Positions 8,308-17,440 of a DNA stretch of 64,000 nucleotides are shown in pieces. This DNA is from DASYDU01 sp050248495 (GTDB taxonomy: Bacteria; Planctomycetota; Planctomycetia; Pirellulales; Lacipirellulaceae), in assembly GCA_050248495.1 (NCBI GenBank), contig JBFWSG010000002.1, forward strand, positions 1-64,000, in the 5' to 3' direction. The position numbers and the translations under genes are program-made. Numbering within the stretch: position 1 is the first letter of the stretch; each line of letters opens with the position of its first letter. The notes beneath the pieces are model-generated. The model had not been told where the DNA came from and did no database searches. It saw only the letters and a list, made by a program, of their open reading frames with translations.

Positions 8308-9728
8308 CCGATTCGCGTGCGCGACCAAGCCACACCGCATATTCCGATCGCCACGACGATGAGCGTTGTCGTGGCGGGTTCGGGCACGGCGACCAGCGAG
8401 AAATTGATAAACTGGCCGCGGAACTCCTGCTCGGGAGGAAAGTACATCTCAGTCACTACGGTCAGTCGATCGGTCGGTTCGAAGTTGGCGCTCTTCGGGT
8501 CCGGTGGGTTGACGTTGCCGATCAACTCAAATTGGGATTCTTCGACCGGAAACTGCAGGCCGCCACACAGAAAGCCCTGGCATGGCGGCTCCGGATTGTG
8601 GAGTTGATCGATCCACAAGCGATCACGGGAATTGTTGACGAACAGCCGGAACTGATTGCCGTAGAAATAACTGTTGGACATCAGCGAGCCGCCACCAGGC
8701 AGGTGGGCAATTCGCAAATTTGGCGCTGTGACCTCGACGTCGAACTGCACGACTATCCGCGGAAACGACGTAAGCAGCGGCGGACTCTCTTCCAGCGCCA
8801 GCGGAGAGACATCGCGGAGCGTTAGTTCGACATCCGGAAGCTGCGTGACGTCCCGGATCGGGTCCACGTCGATAATAATAGGAAATATGGATCCGCATCC
8901 AAACCAGCTACAGGCAACATGCGCGACGGGAATGTTGACGCTCGGCGCCGCCGGATCATCGCCGGCGAAGAGTCTGAAGTTGGAGTATCTTAGATTTTCG
9001 AATTCGAACGAAGCATCCTGGCCCACGACTTCGATGGCATGGTCGGGCTTGGGAAGCAGGTTTGGGCCATAAGATGGCTGAATCAGCGCTGCCTCCTCCA
9101 GTGTGAGGCCGCTCGTGAGAGTCCAGGCGACGACCGGTCCGGCCATCGCGTCCGGGACGTAGACTAGGTTGTTTTCGCTCTGAATGCCGGCGACGTCGCG
9201 CCCGCGGCCGGAGAGGCGCATCAGGTGTCCGATGGCGCAGGCGGTGTCGTGATCGTCGACGAAGATCGGTACCGGCGTCGCGGAGTGGCCTTCATTTTGC
9301 GGAAACAGTCCGCGATTTCGGTATTCGATGAGGCGAACGATTTGGATGCGGCGGCTGGCCAGCAAGCGCTCACGCCATACGTCGCGCTCGGCGGAGGACC
9401 AGGTTTCGTCGTGCTGTGCCTCCAGGCGATCGAGAGCTAGTTCGACACTCTGCGACGAATTGAGCAGAAGGAGCGCGACGACCGTGTCGAAATGCCGCTG
9501 CAATTGGCGTCGCAGGCCGGCGGGCGACATGTCAGATACATCGTACCGCACCTGGCCGCTGCGGATGAAATACGCTGAGCGGAGGTCGGAGATGCGAACG
9601 ACGAGCGTGCGTGTTCGATGGCCCGAATGATTCGATGAAACCACACGGCTGGATGCATCGACGGGAGTTGAATGGACGGGAATCGCGAAGACGGCAATTG
9701 CGAGCAACGAGGCCTGGCGCAAGTTCAT
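8304..9728 (-). CDS. PEP-CTERM sorted exported protein
   Basis: This 474-residue protein has an N-terminal signal sequence (MNLRQASLLAIAVFAIPVHS) and a C-terminal PEP-CTERM signal: 'VPEPATTTLIVVAIGICGVAW' then basic residues. Such tails send proteins to exosortase processing and the envelope or exopolysaccharide. The first half contains histidine/aspartate-rich segments (DDHDTACAIGHLMR) and looks like a globular secreted domain that I do not recognise. The second half may be a beta-sandwich. It is convergent with sixA. Confidence 0.8.
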   Translation of the reverse strand: MNLRQASLLAIAVFAIPVHSTPVDASSRVVSSNHSGHRTRTLVVRISDLRSAYFIRSGQVRYDVSDMSPAGLRRQLQRHFDTVVALLLLNSSQSVELALDRLEAQHDETWSSAERDVWRERLLASRRIQIVRLIEYRNRGLFPQNEGHSATPVPIFVDDHDTACAIGHLMRLSGRGRDVAGIQSENNLVYVPDAMAGPVVAWTLTSGLTLEEAALIQPSYGPNLLPKPDHAIEVVGQDASFEFENLRYSNFRLFAGDDPAAPSVNIPVAHVACSWFGCGSIFPIIIDVDPIRDVTQLPDVELTLRDVSPLALEESPPLLTSFPRIVVQFDVEVTAPNLRIAHLPGGGSLMSNSYFYGNQFRLFVNNSRDRLWIDQLHNPEPPCQGFLCGGLQFPVEESQFELIGNVNPPDPKSANFEPTDRLTVVTEMYFPPEQEFRGQFINFSLVAVPEPATTTLIVVAIGICGVAWSRTRIG

Positions 9729-10003
9729 GAGAATACCTCGGTGACAGGAAAAGATGGGATATCGTGTAGTTCTGGTCCGTTTCGCTACCAGCTCCTTACG
9801 GTGTGGAATCGACGATCGCGTGCGACCGCTAATCCCTTAGGCCGCGGATGGGACGAAGTGTCACGATTTGGCGGCATCCGATTCATATGCTCAGCGCTTT
9901 TCGCCGTGGCTTGGCGGCATGTGCGCGACCGCGGTCATCTGCTATAAGTTACTGAAGCATAATGACTTGCCGCTTGGAGCGGTGGCGACAGGGAGCGGTG
10001 CGG

Positions 10004-11626
10004 ATGAAGTCTTCAGGGAAGTTTGATGCGGCCGTAATTGGCGGCGGGCACAATGGGCTCGTGTGTGCCGCGTATCTGGCCCGGGCCGGGCAAAAAGTTT
10101 GCGTGCTGGAGCGGCGGCACGTCTTGGGCGGCTGTGCGACGACCGAGGAGCTGTGGCAGGGATACAAGGTCTCCACGGCGGCGTACGTGATCAGTCTGTT
10201 CCTGCCGGAGATCATCCGTGAGCTGCGGCTCAAGGAGTACGGCCTGGCGATTTTGCCGCGGTCGCCGTCGTCGTTCACGCCGCTCCCCGATGGGCGAAGT
10301 CTCACGATGGGAGCCGACCTGTCGCTGTGTCACCGCGAGATCGCCAAGTTCAGCATGAACGACGCCGTGGCGTATCCGCGGTACAACGCGTTTTTGGAGC
10401 GCGTGGCCGAGGTTCTGGAGCCGGTGCTGAGCCAGGCGGCGCCCGATCCCTTGCCGCTGCCGGAAGATTGGCGGCGGATCGGGCTCGGCAAGAAAATCCG
10501 CGACGGAAAGAAGCTGTGGAACTTGTACAAGGCGCTCGGCGAGCTGGGCCGCGATTTGCCGCAGGCGGTCGAGCTGCTCACCGGTGCGGCGCGGCCGATT
10601 CTCGATCGCTGGTTCGAGAGCGATGTGCTCAAGGCGACGCTGGCGACCGATGCGATCATCGGCGCGTTTCTGTCGATCAGCTCGCCGGGGAGTGCGTATG
10701 TGCTGCTGCACCATGTGATGGGCGAGGCGGGTGGGGCTCGCGGCGTGTGGGGCTATGTGCAAGGCGGCATGGGCGGCCTGGCGGCCGCGCTCGACAAGGC
10801 CTGCCACGACATGGGCGTCGAAGTGCGGCGGGAGTCGCCGGTACGGTCGATCCTCACCGATCGTGGGCGGGCAATCGGTGTGCGCCTCGAAGACGGCACG
10901 CAGATCGACGCGCGGTTCGTGGCCTCGAGCGTCGATCCGCACCTGACGTTTGAGAAGTTCTTGACTCCGCAGGAGTTGCCGGAGTATTTCCGCGAGGCGG
11001 TGGCGCGGATTGATTATGCGTCGGCGTCGGCGAAGATCAATCTGGCGCTGGCGGAGCCGCCGCGGTTTACCTGCCTGCCGACCGAAGGGATCGGCCCGCA
11101 TCATCATGGCACGATGCACATTGGACCGTCGCTCGATTACTTGGAGCGGGCATACGACGACGCGAAGTACGGTCGGCCGAGCGAGCAGCCCATCCTGGAG
11201 ATGACGATGGCCTCGGCCGTCGATCCGACGATCGTGCCGCGCGGTAAACATATTTTGAGCATGTTCGTGCAGTATGCACCGTACAAATTGGCCGAGGGAA
11301 ATTGGGACGACATCAAAGAACAATTTGCCGACCGCTGCGTGGAAACGCTGGCCGAATATGCGCCGAATGTGCCCGGGGCGATCGAGCATCGACAGGTGCT
11401 CTCGCCGCTTGACTTGGAGCGGGTGTACGGCATCACGGGCGGCAACATCATGCAGGGCGCGATGAGCGCCCATCAGCTCTATTGCTTCCGGCCAGTCGCG
11501 GGATGGGCCGACCATCGCACGCCCATCAAGGGACTCTATCTCTGCGGGGCGGCGAGCCATCCGGGCGGCGGCGTGTTGGGGGCCTGCGGCAAGAACGCGG
11601 CGGAAGAAATGCTGCGAGATTTGTAG
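10004..11626 (+). CDS. PYROXD2/phytoene desaturase-like FAD oxidoreductase
   Basis: This oxidoreductase has a dinucleotide-binding 'AVIGGGHNGLVCAAYLARAG' at the start and the FAD-binding terminal block 'LYLCGAASHPGGGVLGACG'. The whole length matches the phytoene dehydrogenase/PYROXD2-like branch. I chose the ATG at 10004 because GGGAG lies ~10 bases upstream and the Rossmann motif begins a few residues in; an upstream ATG at 9962 would add 14 unlikely residues. The substrate is not known; carotenoid neighbours are absent. Confidence 0.85.
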   Translation: MKSSGKFDAAVIGGGHNGLVCAAYLARAGQKVCVLERRHVLGGCATTEELWQGYKVSTAAYVISLFLPEIIRELRLKEYGLAILPRSPSSFTPLPDGRSLTMGADLSLCHREIAKFSMNDAVAYPRYNAFLERVAEVLEPVLSQAAPDPLPLPEDWRRIGLGKKIRDGKKLWNLYKALGELGRDLPQAVELLTGAARPILDRWFESDVLKATLATDAIIGAFLSISSPGSAYVLLHHVMGEAGGARGVWGYVQGGMGGLAAALDKACHDMGVEVRRESPVRSILTDRGRAIGVRLEDGTQIDARFVASSVDPHLTFEKFLTPQELPEYFREAVARIDYASASAKINLALAEPPRFTCLPTEGIGPHHHGTMHIGPSLDYLERAYDDAKYGRPSEQPILEMTMASAVDPTIVPRGKHILSMFVQYAPYKLAEGNWDDIKEQFADRCVETLAEYAPNVPGAIEHRQVLSPLDLERVYGITGGNIMQGAMSAHQLYCFRPVAGWADHRTPIKGLYLCGAASHPGGGVLGACGKNAAEEMLRDL

Positions 11627-11640
11627 CAGTCGGCGGCTGA

Positions 11641-11733
11641 CCACGACGACACGACGGCACGAAGAAAACTTTTGCTACAATAAGGATCCGATCGACGGGA
11701 TTTCTACTCGTCGTGTCGTAGCGCCGTCGTGGT
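11641..11733. repeat. Inverted repeat of 'ccacgacgacacgacggcac' type
   Basis: The left arm CCACGACGACACGACGGCAC (11641-11660) is mirrored by TCGTCGTGTCGTAGCGCCGTCGTGG ending near 11733 in shortened form (shared core GTCGTGTCGT). It fills the gap between the oxidoreductase and the SRPBCC gene and is another member of the dispersed repeat types seen in this region. Confidence 0.6.
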
Positions 11734-11742
11734 TGACATAGC

Positions 11743-12195
11743 ATGGCTCAATTCTCGATGACAAAGCGAGTGGCGGCGCCGGTGGACCGGGTGTTCGACG
11801 TGGCGACCGATCTGGAACATGCGGCCGAGCGGATTCGCGGCATCGAGCGGATCGAGCTGCTCACGGATGGACCGACGCGCGTGGGCACACGCTGGCGCGA
11901 GACGCGGAAGATGATGGGACACGAGTCGACCGAGACATTGGAAATTGTCGCGCTCGATCGGCCGCGGAGCTACTCGGTCGGCTGTGAATCGTGCGGAGCG
12001 TATTTTGAGACGACGTTTCGCTTTGCGCCAGATGGCGATGGCACGATCGTGACGCTCGATGCCCGGACCGAAGCCCGTTCTTTTCTGGCCCGGCTGATGT
12101 CGCCCATCGGCAAGATGATGTTCAGCAAGATGATGGGCAAATGCGTGGGGGCCGACCTCGAAGATTTGGCCCGCGCGGCCGAGGGGCGGGTTTAG
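11743..12195 (+). CDS. SRPBCC (START-like) family protein
   Basis: This 150-residue protein starts with 'FSMTKRVAAPVDRVFDVATDLEHAAERI', the typical first strand and helices of the SRPBCC ligand-binding fold. It ends with the long C-terminal helix (MSPIGKMMFSKMMGKCVGADLEDLARAAE). Members bind hydrophobic ligands or act as cyclase-like proteins; no substrate can be named. It is three bases upstream of the next oxidoreductase gene, so the two are probably co-transcribed. Confidence 0.75.
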   Translation: MAQFSMTKRVAAPVDRVFDVATDLEHAAERIRGIERIELLTDGPTRVGTRWRETRKMMGHESTETLEIVALDRPRSYSVGCESCGAYFETTFRFAPDGDGTIVTLDARTEARSFLARLMSPIGKMMFSKMMGKCVGADLEDLARAAEGRV

Positions 12196-12198
12196 TCG

Positions 12199-13887
12199 AT
12201 GCCCTCGATGCTGCGAGGTCTTGTTGCGGCGATTTTCCTGGCCGTGCAGATTTGTCCGTTGGCGGCGGCTGAAGAATTCGACGTCGTCGTCTACGGCGGC
12301 ACTTCGGCCGGCGTGATCGCCGCCGTCGAGGCCAAGCGGATGGGGAAGTCGGTCGTGCTCGTGTCGCCGGGCGTGCATCTCGGCGGCCTGTCGAGCGGCG
12401 GGCTGGGCTGGACCGATGCGGGCGACAAATCGGTGATCGGCGGCCTCGCGAGGGAGTTCTATCACCGCATTTGGCAACACTATCAACAAGAAAAGTCCTG
12501 GCGGTGGCAGGATCGTGCTGCGTTCGGCAACCGCGGCCAGGGGACGCCCGCGATGGATGGCGCGAGTCGCACAATGTGGACCTTCGAGCCGCATGTGGCC
12601 GAGCAGGTGTTCGAAAAGTTGGTCCGTGAACACGCGATCGACGTCCGCCGCGACGAGTGGCTCGATCGCGAAGAGGGCGTTGCAAAGGATGGCTCTCGCA
12701 TCGTTTCGATTACGACGCACCCTAATGCGCAAAGCGGAACAGGGCAGGGGACCACGTTCGCCGGCCGCATGTTCATCGATGCCACGTACGAAGGCGATCT
12801 CATGGCGGCGGCCGGGGTCACCTACACGGTCGGTCGCGAATCGAGCGACGAATATGGCGAGAAATGGAACGGCAACCAGGTCGGCGTGCTCCATCACCAA
12901 CATCACTTCGGAGTGCTGGAGCGCGGCATCGATCCGTACAAGTTAAAGGGAGATCCATCCAGCGGTCTCTTGCCGCGAATCAGCAGCGACCCGCCGGGCG
13001 AACTTGCCGCGGCCGATAAGCGCGTGCAAGCTTATTGCTTCCGCATGTGCCTGACCAATATCGCCGAGAATCGCGTCCCCTTCTCGCGGCCGAAGAATTA
13101 TGATGCGAACCAGTACGCCCTGTTGGCCCGTATCTATGAAACGTCGTGGCGGGGGCTGCCGTACTGGTCCGACCCGGTCCCCAACAGCAAGACCGACTCC
13201 AACAACTTCGGTCCCTTCGGCACCGACAACATTGGCTACAACTACGACTATCCGGAGGCGTCGTACGCACGGCGGAGAGAGATCATCGCCGAGCACGCCG
13301 ACTATCAGCAAGGGCTGATGTATTTTCTGGCCAACGACGCGCAGGTGCCGGCAGAGGTGCGTGCCAAAGTGAACGAGTGGGGCCTGGCGCAGGACGAGTT
13401 CGTTGACAATGGCCACTGGCCGCACCAACTTTACATCCGCGAGGCCCGGCGAATGGTTGGCGAATTAGTGATGACGGAGAACGAGCTGCTCAAACGCCGC
13501 GAGACGCCGCAACCGATTGGCATGGGATCGTACGTGATGGATTCGCACAACGTGCGGCGGTACGTGACCGCGGAGGGTTTCGTGCAGAACGAAGGCGACA
13601 TCGGCGTGAGCACCGACGGGCCGTACCAGATCGCGTATGGTTCGCTCGTGCCGCGGCGCGGTGAATGCGAGAACTTGCTGGTGCCCGTGTGTGTCTCCAG
13701 TTCACACATCGCCTACGGCTCAATCCGGATGGAACCGGTGTTCATGATCCTGGGCCAGTCGGCGGCGACAGCGGCGGTGCAGGCGATCGACGATGGCGTG
13801 GCGGTGCAAGATGTTAAGTACCGTCGGTTGGCCGAACGGCTGCAACAACATGGTCAGGTGCTGACCGCCGCCAACAAGGAGGAGTGA
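12199..13887 (+). CDS. Exported FAD-dependent oxidoreductase
   Basis: The 562-residue protein starts with a signal-like segment (MPSMLRGLVAAIFLAVQICPLAA), then a GxGxxG-type FAD site 'DVVVYGGTSAGVIAAVEAKRMG' and 'HLGGLSSGGLGWTDAG'. This is the FAD_oxidored family common as secreted proteins in planctomycetes. Near the end, 'PVCVSSSHIAYGSIRMEPVFMILGQSAATAAVQA' is the second FAD block. Carbohydrate or secondary-alcohol oxidation is plausible for the family, but the substrate is unknown. The next gene's RBS overlaps its stop. Confidence 0.8.
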   Translation: MPSMLRGLVAAIFLAVQICPLAAAEEFDVVVYGGTSAGVIAAVEAKRMGKSVVLVSPGVHLGGLSSGGLGWTDAGDKSVIGGLAREFYHRIWQHYQQEKSWRWQDRAAFGNRGQGTPAMDGASRTMWTFEPHVAEQVFEKLVREHAIDVRRDEWLDREEGVAKDGSRIVSITTHPNAQSGTGQGTTFAGRMFIDATYEGDLMAAAGVTYTVGRESSDEYGEKWNGNQVGVLHHQHHFGVLERGIDPYKLKGDPSSGLLPRISSDPPGELAAADKRVQAYCFRMCLTNIAENRVPFSRPKNYDANQYALLARIYETSWRGLPYWSDPVPNSKTDSNNFGPFGTDNIGYNYDYPEASYARRREIIAEHADYQQGLMYFLANDAQVPAEVRAKVNEWGLAQDEFVDNGHWPHQLYIREARRMVGELVMTENELLKRRETPQPIGMGSYVMDSHNVRRYVTAEGFVQNEGDIGVSTDGPYQIAYGSLVPRRGECENLLVPVCVSSSHIAYGSIRMEPVFMILGQSAATAAVQAIDDGVAVQDVKYRRLAERLQQHGQVLTAANKEE

Positions 13888-13890
13888 CCC

Positions 13891-14100
13891 ATGGCCACCG
13901 AACGTTTCGCCTTCACCGACCGGGCGATCCGAATCATCGCTGAAGACAAGATTCAGGCCGCCATCCGCGCCGGCGAGTTCGACAACCTGCCCGGGCTGGG
14001 CCGGCCCTTCGACTGGTGCGACGAGCCCTACGATCCGAACTGGTGGATTCGGCGGAAGTTGAAGGGAGAGGATTTGCAGTCTGCCGCGGCGCAGCGATAA
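13891..14100 (+). CDS. DUF1992 (DnaJ homologue C28-type) small protein
   Basis: The 69-residue protein matches the DUF1992/DnaJC28 conserved domain: 'EDKIQAAIRAGEFDNLPGLGRPF' followed by 'WWIRRKLK'. The family's exact function is unclear. A strong AAGGAGGAG ribosome site overlaps the upstream stop, so it is co-translated with the oxidoreductase. No J-domain is present. Confidence 0.8.
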   Translation: MATERFAFTDRAIRIIAEDKIQAAIRAGEFDNLPGLGRPFDWCDEPYDPNWWIRRKLKGEDLQSAAAQR

Positions 14101-14145
14101 TTAAATCAGGACTTGGTTATCGATTGATTCTACCTAGATATTGCC

Positions 14146-14343
14146 ATGTTCTCATTTGAGCCCCTTCTGAGTCAGTCTGAAATAAATGCCGAGATCGATT
14201 CCCGTCGAGGAGAAGTCGATCGATCACTGCTGCGCGAGAACTTGAAGCTAACTCCGACGGAAAGATTTCACAAACATCGTCGAATTGCCGTCTTTGTGGA
14301 ACAGCTGAGCAACGCCGGGCAGTCGATGCGTGCTGAGAAATGA
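14146..14343 (+). CDS. Small hypothetical protein coupled to a nucleotidyltransferase
   Basis: This 65-residue protein is charged and predicted helical (LSQSEINAEIDSRRGEVDRS ... TPTERFHKHRRIAVFVEQL). Its stop overlaps the start of the next gene as ATGA. Small helical partners directly upstream of minimal nucleotidyltransferases are common in toxin-antitoxin-like pairs, which is the likeliest reading; no family is recognised. Confidence 0.6.
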   Translation: MFSFEPLLSQSEINAEIDSRRGEVDRSLLRENLKLTPTERFHKHRRIAVFVEQLSNAGQSMRAEK

Positions 14344-14837
14344 CTGACTTCGAAGGCCTTCTGAAGCTCCTTGCGGACGGGAACGTCGACTACATCCTCA
14401 TCGGCGGCATGGCGGGAATTGCGCACGGCGCGGCGCGTGTCACGTACGATCTTGACATCGTTTACGATCGGTCACCTGCCAACATCCAACGACTGGTTTC
14501 AACACTTTTGCCAATCCATCCCTATTTGCGCGGCGCGCCACCGGGCTTGCCGTTCCATTGGGATGTGGAAACGGTCACCGCGGGACTAAACTTCACCTTG
14601 TCGACGTCGATAGGCGATCTCGACATTCTTGGCGACATTCCCGGTGGTAGAATCTACGAAGAACTGTTGCCACACTCGACGATCCTAGATGTGGCAGGAA
14701 TCCCATGTCGCTGCCTCAATCTGAAGAAGCTCATCGAGGTAAAGCGTGCGGCCGCTCGCAAGAAGGACTTGGACGCGATCGCCGAACTGGAAGCGTTGCT
14801 GCAGGAACAACAACACGGCTCGGGCCATGAAGAATAG
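14340..14837 (+). CDS. Minimal nucleotidyltransferase (DUF6036-like)
   Basis: The 165-residue protein has the polymerase-beta-like nucleotidyltransferase pattern: 'YILIGGMAGIAHGAARVTYDLDIVYD', where the GG and DLD carry the catalytic site. A later 'GDLDILGDI' gives a possible third acidic residue, followed by 'CLNLKKLIEVKRAAARKKDLDAIAEL'. It starts inside the stop of a small helical gene, suggesting a toxin-antitoxin or MNT-type module that may modify a small RNA or protein target. That role is inferred. Confidence 0.75.
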   Translation: MTDFEGLLKLLADGNVDYILIGGMAGIAHGAARVTYDLDIVYDRSPANIQRLVSTLLPIHPYLRGAPPGLPFHWDVETVTAGLNFTLSTSIGDLDILGDIPGGRIYEELLPHSTILDVAGIPCRCLNLKKLIEVKRAAARKKDLDAIAELEALLQEQQHGSGHEE

Positions 14838-15168
14838 CTGTTCACTATCGGATCATGCCATGCGCATGCGCTGGCATTTTGAACGAGTAGTCGTCTACGC
14901 ATACCTGATTTGTGTACTCGTCGTTTCCAGCGCGACTCTCAAAGAACGCGCCCAATGGTCGCAGACGCTGTGGCCCCTCAAACCGTTTCTGGATGCAACA
15001 GCAAGTTTAACCGCACCTGCATTCGATTTCGCGGTCATTGGTATCTTAGTCTGCCCATTCGTGATGTTCATCCTCGCGTTGATGAATCGCATTTCGCAAC
15101 AGACAGCCTTTGTGGGCTGTGCGCTATTCGCCGCCAGCGTCTTGCTCTTGATTCCAGCGATCCAGTGA
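14827..15168 (+). CDS. Small integral membrane protein
   Basis: A 113-residue protein whose ATG lies inside the end of the nucleotidyltransferase gene (11-base overlap). It shows three hydrophobic segments: YAYLICVLVVSSATL, FDFAVIGILVCPFVMFILAL and FVGCALFAASVLLLI. No motif identifies a function. A later in-frame ATG pair about 30-40 bases on is also possible as the start. Confidence 0.5.
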   Translation: MKNSCSLSDHAMRMRWHFERVVVYAYLICVLVVSSATLKERAQWSQTLWPLKPFLDATASLTAPAFDFAVIGILVCPFVMFILALMNRISQQTAFVGCALFAASVLLLIPAIQ

Positions 15169-15262
15169 ATCGCCGAGAAAAGTCGCCGATTCCCCTCGCT
15201 TTCCCCCCCGTGCCGGACCGAATATAATAGTTTCCTGAAGCACACTTCGGTGCGACGTTTCC

Positions 15263-15619
<357 letters not shown>

Positions 15620-15634
15620 CTTTTTTTCAAAACG

Positions 15635-15668
15635 AGCCCTTCGGCGAGCACGTCGAAGGGCTTTCTTA
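15635..15668 (+). terminator. ssrA terminator hairpin
   Basis: AGCCCTTCG (15635-15643) pairs with CGAAGGGCT (15654-15662), followed by 'ttctta'; a T7 run also lies at 15621-15627 right after the tmRNA. The same DNA encodes part of the recombinase C-terminus on the other strand. Confidence 0.75.
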
Positions 15669-17087
15669 TTGTGGGGCAAAGACTTGCGTCGACGAGCGAG
15701 CAGTTCGATAGGACGATTTCGAGGATTCTTCGTTTCGTGTCATATTCCGCAGTAAGCCATTTCTCCGTAAGCGTTTGCGAAAGTTCGAACGCTTTGACTG
15801 CCAATTCGGCCATTTCATCGTGCGAGCGGTCGACCACGTCCAGTTGAAGTTTGATCGATGCCAGACGATCGCGCAACTCTGTCTGCTTGCGGGCGAACGC
15901 GTCCTGGTCGATGCCGTCCGCTAAATGGAGATTGAGCAAGCGGTCCTGCTGCTCTACCAGGAGAGTCGCTTGCCGCTGTAATTCTGCTCGTTGTGCAGCG
16001 CAATCATGCTGAGCGCCCTCCGACTGCAACACGAGTACCGTTCGGAACCATTCTCGTATCGTCGCGTCTGCGATTCGCATTTTGTCAAAAAGTGCCAATA
16101 TCTGGTGATCGAGTTGAGCCTCAGTAACACGAGCCCGCGAATGTCCAGGTTCCCTGTAATGAGTGCAGAAATAATACGAGTAAGACCGCTCACCGCGCTT
16201 GGTTTGTTTGACTTTGACCTCCCCAGTCACCTGATGGCCACAATGCCCGCAATGAATGAGCCCGGCGGCGTACGTCATCATGTGCGTTTGATTGTTGCCA
16301 ATCCTTAGCAGAGCTTGCACACGATTCCAAGTTGCGCGATCGACGATTGGCTCTTGCTTTCCCGGATACCATTGATCTCGATATTTGATTTCGCCGATAT
16401 AGGATCGATCATTCAGGACATTGTGGACTGAGGTGCGGTTAAAGCGCGGGGTCGAAGGCCTATAGCTGGCCCCCTCAGCGTGCAGCCGGGCGACCACGCC
16501 TTCCAAGGTCTGGTTCTCGTAGGCATACAGCTGAAAAATACGCCGCACATTGGCGGCGGCCGGCAGATCAATTTCGACGATCCGCCGGCCGTTCGATCGG
16601 ACGTTCCGATAGCCGTAAGACGCTTTGCCAGGGAACCAGCCTGCTTGGACCCGCCGGTTGATGCCCTGGCTGATGTCGACGGCCATCTGCTCGGTGAAGA
16701 AGCTGGCCATGTTGGCGAGCGTGCGCCGCATCATGCGACCAGCCGGATTATTCTCGGTCGGCTGAGACACCGAAATGAACGGCACGCCGTATTCCGATTC
16801 GAGCCGTTCCAACTCCACATAGTCGATGAGGTTGCGGGCGGCACGATCCACTTTGTAGAACAGCAGCCCATCGAGTGTCGCCGAGTTCTTTTTGGCGAAA
16901 GCCACCATCTCCTTAAACGTTTTGCGCTCATCGCGTTTACTGGCCGTTTCGGCAATCTTGAACAGTCGAACAACCGTCCCGCCGTGTTTCTCAGCATAAC
17001 GATTGAGGGCGTCTTCTTGGATTTCAAGCGAAAATCCCTCTCGCTCCTGTTCTCGACTACTCACCCGGGCGAGAGCAACGAAATTCT

Positions 17088-17306
17088 TCATGTCGGTGGG
17101 TCCTGCGACAGTAGTTGGAATAATCGGGCGCTTGATTGAATGATCTCCAGCGCGTCCTCAGGCGTCAATGCTGCGGAATAGTAGCGCTCCCAAACGCGGA
17201 TCGTGTATTCGATTAACTCTGAGGTCACCCATTCCGGGGCCCCGGGCGGTACAGTCGTCGATGACGTCGTGTTATGCGGATTCTGCGAACTCCTGGTACT
17301 GGCCAT
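17088..17306 (-). CDS. Small hypothetical protein upstream of recombinase
   Basis: This 72-residue protein (PEWVTSELIEYTIRVWERYYSAALTPEDALEIIQSSARLF) is predicted mostly helical. Its TGA overlaps the recombinase ATG, so it is coupled to integration and may be an accessory or control protein. I do not recognise a named family; its sequence features suggest a real gene rather than a chance frame. Confidence 0.65.
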   Translation of the reverse strand: MASTRSSQNPHNTTSSTTVPPGAPEWVTSELIEYTIRVWERYYSAALTPEDALEIIQSSARLFQLLSQDPPT

Positions 17307-17440
17307 GCAAGTAAGAAGTTGAAAACAGACTTGGGTCGGACAGCCCTACGCGGGCTGCCACTACCCTGTGAATCGCTGCCGCGAACCCAGTGCGCAGCGC
17401 CGAACCGGCGAACTTACTGGGTTGTTTGAATGTCGAAGCA

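Noticed and set aside
10013..11644. Long 543-residue open frame on the minus strand
   Set aside because: It is the antisense shadow of the FAD oxidoreductase; the product is arginine/histidine-rich with no motif.
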